Of a stretch of 64,000 nt of DNA, positions 36,901 to 48,900 are shown piece after piece. The stretch spans positions 1,262,501-1,326,500 of the forward strand of contig JAFMOC010000002.1 of NCBI GenBank assembly GCA_019802505.1. The letters are read 5' to 3'. The stretch is from Corydoras sp. C115. Its lineage: Eukaryota > Chordata > Actinopteri > Siluriformes > Callichthyidae. A program made the position numbers and the translations under genes. Below the pieces are notes generated by a model. That model was not told the origin of the DNA. It was given only the letters and a program-made list of their open reading frames with translations, and searched no databases. Every line of letters begins with the position of its first letter. The first letter of the stretch is position 1.

Positions 36901-39900
36901 TTCAGAATCTTCCAACCCTTCTACTGCTACCAAGCCCTGGTAGAATTTGAGGTATGCTTGGGATTATTGTCTTGTTGGAAGGTCCAACGTCTCCCAAGCT
37001 TCAGCTTTGTCACTGACTTGTTCAGTGACATGTTCAATTTAATATTGGTCGCTTCCTTTTTTTTTTTTTTTTTTTTTTTTTTGATTAAGAAACTTTATTT
37101 AACTGAGACAAAAAACTGTAAACACACAACATGACTTCCACATCACTAAGCTGCTCTAACCACTTTTGGACACCAATCACTGGTGTTGCTGCTAGAAGAC
37201 ACAATGAGGGGTAAAAAGAATATTGTTGGTGAGAATTTAAAAAATGAAAAACTATATATTTTTTTTAATTCGTTTTTAGAAGATGAATATGTATTTATTG
37301 TTACAATTTTACAATCAGTGTGCATAAAAACATCATGTGAAAACTGTATTCAAATTTTCAAATTTATTTATTTTTCTTTGGGCAAGTAATGCATAGTGCA
37401 CTACTGCTGAGCAGCAGCAGGTCTACAAGAAGTGTAGTGGAAGTATTGCTGTATAATAACCAAATATAAGCAACAAGCAATCCTCTATACACTATACTAT
37501 AAAAGCCTTAGATTGTGATGCAGTCATCTCTGAATGCCCCTCCTATTGTGGCATGGTGTAACGTGCAGGGAAACATGGAGAGATGTGATTGTTAAACTAC
37601 AAAGTGATACTGTGTTGTTGAGCTGAATAAAGGTACAATGAGTGTAGAAACCAGGAAACTACAAAGAAACAATTACACTAGTGTTTATTTGCTTTCATTA
37701 TCATTTAAAGGACCACTGATAACATGGATTGTAGAATATCTGTGGGTCACATCATTTAGTAAGGATGGATTACATGTTCTCACTTTCTCTCTTTCTTTCG
37801 TTGCAGCCACCCTGCGAGCACTCTATCTCAGTGACAATGACTTCGAGATCTTGCCTCCAGACATTGGCAAGCTGGCCAAGCTTCAGATAGTGAGTAATTT
37901 ATCTACATTTGGTTGAAATCAATCCTTTGTTCTCTCTGTGTGGTTAGTGGGTTTTATTCTGTAAAATGTGGGTTCTGTATCAGCTTCACCTATTTCAAAC
38001 AGATCTGTGAAATCAGTCTGTAAACATGAACATTGCTGAAGGAATGGGACTTGATTCTAAGTGCCTCATGATGTTTCTGCCCTAATCAGCACTTAAGTGC
38101 CGCAGTGCCTTGTTAAAATATTTACACCTCAATTCCCTTAAAATGTTTCACATTCTGTTGTCATAGCCCCGTTTTTTTTTTAATCATGATTATACAATGA
38201 TCAACCCAGTATATACAAAATTGTTTATCTATAGATTTACAGGTTAAATAAATAATGCTACACTGCTCTAAAACTTTACACGCTGCAACCATTTACTATT
38301 ACCATTATTGGCATTTATAAATTTTAAGTTTACTGTGTAAACTAAGAATATACATGGTCAAGAATATACCAATCAAAAATTTGGATACACCTAATTTATT
38401 GTTAATTTTCCTAGTTTCACTTAACATAACGATGGAATTTGTAGGTCTCCAATTATAGAAGGTAGTCCATCTGTTTGTGGACTATGGTACATACTGTGTT
38501 AGTCCCCTTTACTTTGTTCTCCAATGATCATGACCCCAACAGTAGCATCATAAAGCATGTATTATTTGGCTGGTGCATTATTCCTATCCCAGCAGTGTCA
38601 CTGAGGTGGAGAAATGAAACTACAGCAGCACTGCTGCATTAAAACTCCCTCATCACATCATTGTCACTGTAGAACCCACAATAAACAATACACCACCACT
38701 ACTCATAAATATGAGGTGTTCAGTGCTTAAAGACATGGCCAAGGTGAGAGACTGAAAACTGAAGACCCAAAAAACTAGACTGGGCCAAAACATATCTGAA
38801 GACAGATTTTTCAAAGCTTTAATGGACTGATGAGATGAGGTGAGATGGACTTTTGACAGACCTGATGGATGGGCCAGTGGCTGGATCAGGAACGAGCAGA
38901 GCTCCACTTTGACGTCAGCAAAACAGAGGTGGGGTATTGCTATAATGTAAAATTATTAAAGATAAGCTTGTTGACAATTTTCTAGTTTAAAATGGTCTTG
39001 AAGTTAACTCTCAGACCTACAGACAGTTTTTGGAAGACACTTATTTCAGAGCCAAGTGATTGCTCTGAAAAAAGCCTGCATCTTATAAAAAGAACATGAT
39101 TTTTTTTATCCAAGACAAATCTTTATCACATGCATGGAAGTACTTCACTGCATGACCAGGCAGTAAAAATAAAAGAATTAGGGGTGTCTTCAACTAAGGA
39201 TTTTCATAGTCGAATCTGATTCGTCAGATTTTCCCTATAGTCGACTGATAGTCGAATCAGTTAAAACTTCACCACAAGATGGCGCTATAAGCGTGGTTTT
39301 TAAAAAAGATTTTTTTTTTTATATTTTACTTGTTTTTCTAGAGCATCGTAAATGGGATCCCCGTTCTGGACTTTTTAAAAAAAATATATTAACAGAAATT
39401 AGGATGATTTTTTTTTGACAAAAGGCTATATATAATGAAAACAAAGACATTTCATGTAAAAACTAATGCTTAGCAGCAGCCATGGGCACCCCCATCTGGT
39501 CAAAATGGTACATTCGACTATGAGGTTCATAGTCGACTACGGTTCTCCGAATCGAATTGTCAAATCAGCGAATATTGCAGCTCACCCCTAAAAAGAATAA
39601 TGAAATGGTCCTACTTACCTGACCTTGACATCCGTTTTCATTGAGAAATAGAAACACACTGTTAACATGTACTAATCTATTAAACTATTGTTGGTTAGGG
39701 AAAAATAATATAACTTGAAATAAAAGCGTATACACTATCATACCAACAACTGTGAAGTTTTTATATAAAAGGTTGTATTAATGGGTCATGTATTGCACAT
39801 TCGTTTATTTGTTTACACGTGTGTATGTTTACATGCACAACGTCTGTATATGGAGAGTAAATTTTATTTCAATATTTTACATTATTTTTGCTTGATTTAC

Positions 39901-42900
39901 TTTTCTGTATTTATTTTTTTGTAAATAACTTCTATTCACAAAGAATCATTGAATCCTAAATCCTTAAACTGTCTAATGTGTATTTGTAAATATTCTGCTT
40001 TCAACTATTTATCTACTGCTAGTATTGGACTTTCTTATCCCAGTAATTTCAAATGTGCAGGTAATATGATCAGACATACTACAAAGTGGTGAAAAACATT
40101 CATTCATTCATTATCTTCCGCTTTATCCTATATTAGGGTCGCGGTGGGGTTCCCCATGCCCATCCAGGGGAGAACGTTTCGGGTGCTGGGCAGATACACC
40201 CAGGACAGGGCGCCAATCCATCGCTGGGCGCACACAATCACATGCATACACACTCTATATGGGGCAATTTGGAGAACTCAATTGACTTGATCCATGTTTT
40301 TGGACTGTGGGAGGAAACCGGAGAACCCGGAGGAAACCCACGCAGACTCGGGGAGAACATGGAAACTCCACCCAGATGGGGATTCGAACTGGGAATCCCT
40401 AGTGCTGAGAGGCGAACGTGCAAACCACTAAGCCACCGTGCCGCTGGTGAAAAACAGTTACCAAATGTAACCAAAATAGTAACCAAATGTAATCCAGTAG
40501 AATATGTGAAAAAAAAGAGTTCTTCTTAACTTATTTGCATTTGTGAACACGTAGGTGACCTATGGCCTATTTTATATGCTGTGGCATGGCACTAATATAT
40601 TAATAAAATGGCACTAAAACTATAGAATTCAAAATTAACTGAGTATTTAAAAAGTATGCATTTTTTCAGCCAGTCACCTTTCAGAGACTCTTCAATTTAA
40701 TATTAAATCTGAAAAATTGATATTCAATCTACACTTGCATTGTGTAGCAATAATGCTTTAGAATGCTGAGCAGATTAAAAAGTTTAAATTACTTAGAATT
40801 TGTGATATTCTTCCAGATTACTAATGTCCATATTCTTAATTTCAGGACTAATCCTGAGATTTATGTCAACCTCTCAAAGTTCTATTTATACTATCGTTAT
40901 CAACTGATCTTGAACCCTAAAAAATAAATCTGTGGAGAACAATGATTTGAATACAGTATTGCTGCCACATGCCACACAGTTATGTGCACATAGTCATGTC
41001 ACATTCAATACAATTTATATAATTTTTGATTATTGTTTTTTAATTTCTTTATCACACTTGCTCATCATAAAAATAACCAATAGGTTATTCTTTATTACCT
41101 GCAATTTCCTTAGATGTTTCACAAAGCTGCATTTATAGAAGAATGATGGGGCAAAGCATTATTAGAAAGGAATTTGAGAGTTTTTCTAATGAAATATAAA
41201 TGGATGTGCAGTGTAGTGTTTATCCATGTTTGGTTGATCTTCATGCTTTTGTCTTCTTTTTCTTTAATTCTTTTGTGTAGTTGAGTTTGAGGGATAATGA
41301 CCTGATCTCACTTCCTAAAGAGATCGGAGAGCTCACCCAGTTAAAGGAGCTACATATTCAGGGCAACAGACTGACAGTGCTGCCTCCAGAACTCGGTAAG
41401 CGGTGTGGGGTTTTAAAAGTAAGCGAAGCCAAAGAAATTCAGCTTAACCAACCAAGCTCGGAGAGCAAAAAACTAACAGATTTTTTTTTTCACAACAGAT
41501 GTTTTTATATTCTGCAGTTCTGTGTTTTATTTTAGATGACTAACCATGTTTATCTTAAAGAAGCCGTGAGCTATTTGTCAGAGGTAGAAATATTGTTTGC
41601 CAAAAAAAATCTATTCTTAATGACCTGTCAATCAAATGTAAATTCATCTTTAACTGTGTATGAAGCAGACTGAGTAGGAAAACAAGAAATAAAGACAAGA
41701 AAGCATTTTAGATAAACTAGAATAAATGGTACCAAATGTGGCTTGTACATTATGGCACCACTTATCCGTTAACAAAGAAAAGGGGTTGTACTGTTGGCAG
41801 GTGCACAAAAACAGTTGAAGGAGAGAAGATGGTACAACATCTATGTGAGCTACAGATGCAGATTAGCAGTGATTTGCTTTAATGTTATGTCCAATATGTT
41901 GATGAGGTGCGACATCATGTCAGAGCTGAGCTTAATTTAGCTGCTCGTCCGACATCTTTCTTTACACATTCTAATCGCGAATGTGTCTGTGCTCTCCCAT
42001 GTACCAAATTAACACTGTGACCTGTACACTGTCAAAACTGTTCATTTCTGCATTTGTCCAGCCACACTACAACCCTTTACTGCATTCCTGAACAGACATA
42101 TTTTGTACCCTTTCGCCGACAAACCTCTCTGTGTGTGTATGTATGTGTGTGTGTGTATATATATATATATCTAGGGTTAGGGTTAGATAAATAAATAAAT
42201 CTTTATTAACTCTTTATTATTTACATGCACACTGGACTGCCATATCAAATCCAAATGTGTGTTTGTGTTTCTTGCTGCCTTGTCTGTCATTCTTGCTATT
42301 CCTTTAGGTAATCTGGACCTGACTGGACCAAAGCAGGTGTTCAAGGCAGAGAATAATCTCTGGGTTACACCAATAGCAGATCAGTTCCAGCTTGGCATCT
42401 CTCACGTTTTTGAATATGTTCGCTCAGAAACCTACAAGTAGTAAGTGTTACTCTTTTAATTTATATTTTTTCCACTAAAGCATTAGTGACCATGGTTTCA
42501 CTCTTTATTAGTTGATAGCAAATGAACTCTCTGAAAGAACTAGGACAGACTAAACAATGCCATCCTTTTGTCTTTATATGTTTTTAACCTCAGATTCCTT
42601 GATTGATTTTGTATGGGTGAATTGTCTTTATTTTATTCCGATGTATAATTTTTTGGCAAGTTGTGCAGTGTACACTAATATATCAGGTTATTAAAAAGGA
42701 CACTGGCTAGATCCTGGATCAAATAAAAGAAACCGTTCCACTTTAACCCCCCCAACCCTTTTCTGTGTAAGGCTTTGGGAGTCTCATTTGTTAAGGGGAT
42801 TGCATTTGGGGGTGTTGAGGGGGGTTTGAGAGAGGCGGGGATGCATGAATATTTCATGGGATGACTTGTTAACTTGACAGGGGGATCTTTGAGCTGAGTG

Positions 42901-45900
42901 ACTGTGTGAGAGACACTGCATGCTCATAAAGCATTAACATATGGTAAATCCTGCTGCACTGCCATATTTTATTCATTCTGCTTTCTAAATGTGGGAAGAT
43001 AGCATGCAGTGAAGTCCGCTGGCATGCACCGCCTGTCAATACTGGCAGAAAATAACTTCCAAGCATGTTGTCTCTTTCACAAACATCCTCTTACCTTAAT
43101 GAACTACTCCAGATCATAAAGCAGAGGTCAGCTGGAGATGACAGGAGGCCTTCTAATTCAGTCACAGTTCCAGTTTAACCCAAATTTAATGCTTTCAAGC
43201 TCTGGTGCTTAGTGAGTAAGCCTGATTCATTGAAATATTGAGCAACTATTATTATATTAAGGCAGGTTTCTCTCATTGTTGACTGTGTACCCAAAATAAT
43301 TTGTTACTTACACACTTGATACACTAATTATGACATTTAAATAAAGAAATAATCACTCTTTCATAATTATTATTTGTTTAGAATAATATACAACCTTTGT
43401 TTAGTATAAATATACAAGTCAACATGACTGACTTATTTTTGGTGATAGGGTGTAACATAACCATTTCAAATATAACAAAAGCTATGCAGTTTAAAATAAA
43501 GTTATATTCATGTTGTAATTGCCTATAAATTCAGTGTTCTAGGTGAGCAAAGCACAACCCTGTCATTTCAAAAGTCACCAAGGTCATGCTGTGTTGTAGC
43601 CTCATTACACTGACTGGTTTAAGAAACAATATTACACTGTTAGGCTGCCTTGCTATCATTTGCTAAGGTATCTAAAGCAGAATAGAGATATTATTACTCA
43701 TTTGAAAGGCACCAAAGCTAACAACAATAGCCTAATCTATTATAAGCAATTGTACTCATCTTCTTTGAAATGGGGGACGCACCATGACGCACGTTCACCT
43801 ATCAGCAATCTGAGTGGATCCAGGTGCACCCCGTGTCTGCATAGGTTGTTCTACAGTTTTCTCCCACAGTCCAAAAACATGCCCTGGGTGCCCGAGGCAT
43901 TCTTACCTGGATGGGCATATGGAAACCCCCCGCAACCCTAGTCCTTACTGTAGGATTAAGTGAAAGATGATAAGATAATAAGCTTAAATAGTAAACATCA
44001 CTTTGCATGACATACTTTTTATATGGATTTGTAGTGTAAACTATTATTTGTTCAAACATTGTTTTACACAATACACTCAATAAAATAAAGTGTGTGACTC
44101 ACATTATGTACTGTGCTATTGCACAGTTCATGTTTGTTTATAATCAGCACAATATAGAGCACAATAGTAGATCAACTACAGAGAAAATCTGAAGCAGGAG
44201 TTTGTGGTCATTGGTCACATAGCTGATTTAACACAAGTGGAATAAGAGAATATACTGTAAATGGCTAGAACTAAAGACTGATGTGTCCAATTTTGTAATA
44301 CACAACAAACTGACCAAATTACATAAGTTGTTTTACACTGTCTATTTGACTCTGTGAAATAGTAAAATAATGTATTAAATGAGGCCTGCATGATTTATTT
44401 GATTAAAACAAAAAACGGAAATTCAGAAAACATGTTCTTATAAAAATCCAGGATCTCAGTAGATGGGTTCCTGAGGTTAGACACATAAGCTACATCAACC
44501 AAGCTGTGGTTAAAGGTTAAACTGCTTTCTGATAGAAGAGTTGACACAACACAGTTGTTTACTATAATACCCAGACCTTCACTTTTTCATAGGGCTGATG
44601 GACATTGTCAGTTTCTTTTCATTTCACATTTATGCCTTTGTGGATTGGTTTGTTTGTATGTTTTAAATGTCCACTAGTTATCTATTTTAACCTGTTTACC
44701 AGGCAGATGGGTGTTATTTAGTTTTCTATGATAAATTAAACTTAATATACCTTTATGTGTGTTTTAACTGTGCATAGTACATAATCATGTTTGTGCATCA
44801 TTAGCTGTAAACAGAAGTGCAGCATGAAGCATTGACAAAGCAACTGACATTACGCTTTAGCTGTAAACATTCAGCATTAACCAAAGTTCAAGGTTTTTTT
44901 TTTAATAGCATTTGTTATTATTATTTTTTTTTTTTTACAATAGTGCATTTTCAGCATGAGTTTTATTTTTTATTTTTTTATACACCTGACTGTGGCTGGA
45001 CATTTTGTACTTTTATGAAAAAAACTTGTAACACTGTGATAAATAGTGGGAAATCATCTTCCTTGAGTGACCTGGCAGTGATAAAGTCACCAAATCTTAA
45101 CATTATCAACAGAGGTTCAGTGATCGCTATTACCACAATTGTGGGGCTTTATCATGAGCACAGACGTTAAGAATATTTTGTAAACGCCAACATTTAGCCT
45201 TGACTACAAACAACTTTTAGAATATACCATGAGAACTAATGATAAGCGCAGAATGTAAACACAGATGTTCAAATTTAATCATAAAAACAGTGTTGAAATG
45301 TAAATATCAATGTGAGGCTTGATGGCATTAATATAAAATGTAAATGTAATTTTTTTTTTTTTTTAAACCACGAACACCAAGATTTTTGTTTCAGTTGTAT
45401 ACATAGTGTGCAGCCCAAACACATAAAGGTCATATTGAATGCTTTGGAAACACAGACGGGTGCGTAAAATTTGAATAGACATCCATGTTCCACTTTATGT
45501 ATTTGAATAGTGAATGGTGGTGTTAGAAGTTAGTGAGGCGAAAAGGAAGAACACAATAACTTCTCATTAACTGTATCTCACAGACAGCTCTGCAGGACTC
45601 CCTTCACATCTTTCTTAGATCATTATTTAAAGCTCTCATTAACCCACCTATTTCAGAAATTCACACAGCACCTCCTTTTTATCTCACCTCCTTGCCACCT
45701 CTTTACTGTCTCCTCACATCAACTTCTCATCATTTTCCCATAGCACCTCCTCACCATCTCACCCATCTCTTTTTTTGCAAAAAAGTTGGAACATTTCTAT
45801 AAATACAATGAAAAAATGTAATCTGTAGTTTGTTTTTAGTCAAACTATTATTTAAAGAAAGACAACTCTTCGGGGTTTTCAATGATAAACTTAATACGAT

Positions 45901-48900
45901 TTGTTAAATATAATCAAATTAAGAAATTAATGCATTTAACACACTTAAAACAATGTTAGGTCTGGCCTTTATGCCCAGATTTTCCCTGACTCTCAGAATC
46001 TTTGTATTATATGTGCTATAGATGGTAAAATACAAAGTTTGTAATCATGCATCTAGATTTATTGTTTTTTTTTTTTTTTTTTTTTAATTGAGAAACCTCA
46101 AAGTTTGGCAAAGCGGTGAAACATGACTCATCCTTGCTTGCAAAGATTGAGCCTTTGGTGGATGCTTAAGGGCAGTGACGTTGTTGTTGTTATTATTATT
46201 ATTATTTATTTATTATTATTTTTCCCCTTTCCATCCCAGTTTCTTTTCATTATGCTGCATATTTAATATATGTCTGTCACCGAACTCAATTAATCTTTTT
46301 GTATTTTGTGTGTTAAATGGATTCATTAAATTTACAAATTCCAATTTAGTTCTTTTTGCAGTTTTCAAGTGTCCTGAATTTGTGCACCATTTGATGGTGT
46401 CCACTCATCTACATGTTTTCTACATTACTCATATTTTCTTCAGTTACACCATGTCACGATCTCCCTACATTTTGTCCCCATCTTTGTATAACATCTCTCC
46501 ATAGTCTCCTCTGCAGCACCTCCTTGCTCTCTTCTCATGCTCCCTCAGAATCCCAGGCTATGATTGCATAAGTACATGTAGCAGCAGTAGTAGAGCAACT
46601 GCAATGCCCTCTAACGAAGATTAATTAACCTGAGTAGATTAGAGAGACCCAGAAGAATAGCTTTGCCACATCAGAAATCAGATTCTGTTAACCGAGCTTT
46701 ACCCAAGTCTGCTGTTTAATTGGCTCAAAATGCTCACTGGGGCACTGAATGGGAAATCTTTGTGTTTATGGCAAGACACAGCAATAGAGCCACCCTTCTA
46801 TAGTAACAAGCTAGCTGGTCATTGATCTGGTTTCAGTTCTCCAGACATTGTGGCTGTATCTGACAGAACTGTTACTGCACTCGAACACAAACAAGAAAAC
46901 AAAAACATCCCCTTTAACTTGCATTTATCATTACATAAAGTTTCAGTCACTTTATTAGGTGCAAATCCATGTTTCTATACGTGTTGCCAATTCATGCAAC
47001 ATTTTACGTCTTTAGACATGTTTCTCCATAATTTAATTAAACTTTTTAAAAATGGCATGAATAATCACTAAAAATGTATTCATAAATTGCATAAATTATT
47101 TGCCGCCCCATCCCAGTTATCTTTTTAATACTTTAATACTTTTTTTAAATACTTTTTAAATATTTAATACTTTTGTTTCATTACTTATTCTTTTCTTGCA
47201 AACTCATTTTACCAACCTCTTTACCATAGGATATAACATGTTCTAAACTTCTTTATAGCTGTCATTTAACTTTTTAGTCAATCAATCTTAAATTAACCAA
47301 TAAGAATATAGTAAACTTTCCAAACCTCCATGCATGTATTTCCACTGACATAACATATGTCTGCCAACCACACTTTCTTATTTTAGCTACTAGAACAGCA
47401 TGGCTTAGCTTTTCACTTTTAAATGCTGTCATCATTTTCAAATGGAACCAATCTTAATAAAAATAAATAAATAAATTCTCTGTTTAGAATGTCACTGTGG
47501 TGCTTAGAATCATTAAAAAAGATAGAGTAGCTATGAATCTTGTTGGGCGGTTGGAAATTTTAATCCCCTTAAGTTAACAAAACTTTTGTTTTTGTATGTA
47601 TATGCATATTTTCAAATCAATGATTGATACGTAATCAGAATAATCAGAATACTTTATTAATCCGCGGGGGGAAATTGCAGTTTTTACAGATGCTCCATTT
47701 GTCGTGTTTATATATACCAAAGGAGAATCGAATTTTAATGGTAATCGCAGTAAAATTAAACTAAACTAAAATAAAAAATCTTAAACAAAAATACTTTTGG
47801 TGTTATAGCTAAGCAACCGACTAAAGTAGACATTTTTGCACCATGTTCAACAGGCATCTCCATACCCAGTGCTTGTAAATGATTATGATGTACATTTTGT
47901 ACACATTTGAAAATTAAGATTAAAGAGAGATTGTGTTTGCTTTAAAATAGCAGTGCAAAGTATCGGTGTAGATATCATAGTGTAATGAGTAAAATGAGAA
48001 TCACTTTTTTATTGCCACCTAAGCTATAATAAATATTTGTTTTTATTTGAAATGTATCCATCACTTTCTACAGCTACATCAACAACTTTCTGTGTTGTGA
48101 CATAATTCTGCACTACTATTGATTACATGAGTGATTCACCATCTTTTTTCAGCATTGACCATCCATCATCATTCCTCGCTCATGGTCACTCACTGCTTAC
48201 TGCTTAAGTTTTCTATTTTTTTTTTTTTTTTTTTTCTTTCTTTTACTGCTTTACCTTACAGGTGTATTTGTAGAATATGGCACTGAAGATCATGGCAATG
48301 TTAAGGGATATGTTTTCTTACCTGCTGTATCTGTTTATACATGTAATTAAATCATCTATGCCCCGAATAGATTGTCTGTTTTTCTATTAATGGATTTTTT
48401 CTGGGTTTTTGATTCTTGCACTACTGAGTAGTAAAGACTAATTTAAGTCTTAGGGAAGAAGTCTTGAACTAGAGTGAAGCAGGGAATGGTGATACTGGAC
48501 ATGTATATTTGGGATCTGAATGATGATACTATGGAGTACCAATTTGATTCTGGAAACTGCTTTTTGGGGGTACATGAATGAATGTAGTGTTATTGATGAT
48601 TCTATTATATTTTTATTATATTTTATTAATCTTATTTGCTACAAAAAAAGGAAAGCTGTTTAAACATGTGGTATTTCCCTCATTTTTGCCTGGGGGTAGT
48701 AAAAAGGTTGTGTGCAACTTTATAATTGTATTGGAATTATTTTTTTATATACTATTTTACATTTTAATAATGCAGTATGGTTATTGCTGTTCTGTTTTAC
48801 AGTCTTTATGGAAGACACATGCAGGCGAACCCCGAACCTCCAAAGAAGAACAGTGACAAGTCAAAGAAGATTAGTCGCAAGCCCCTAGCTGCCAAAAACA

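Larger units (their letters stand above)
37890..41280. other. RSU1 intron 5, no gene seen
   Basis: This 3.4-kb intron contains a repeat fragment (38530-38720), the hAT element at 39179-39590 and a SINE at 40099-40444. The rest is AT-rich with nothing recognisable. Confidence 0.5.
42441..48802. other. RSU1 intron 7, no gene seen
   Basis: This 6.4-kb intron holds a block of complex sequence at 42690-43090, a degenerate SINE (43770-43980), a LINE 3' tail (47628-47705), a small repeat fragment at 46938 and a second complex block at 46560-46790. No exon, transposase or RNA gene was recognised in the rest. Confidence 0.5.

Noticed and set aside
42171..42187. Interstitial telomere repeat (TAGGGTTAGGGTTAG)
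   Set aside because: Only about two units next to a TA run. This is too short to mean a telomeric fusion.
45000..45170. Possible extra exon (CDCGWTF-like frame) in RSU1 intron 7
   Set aside because: The frame at 44817-45170 has no RSU1 or CUB homology, and RSU1 is already complete at 277 codons without it.
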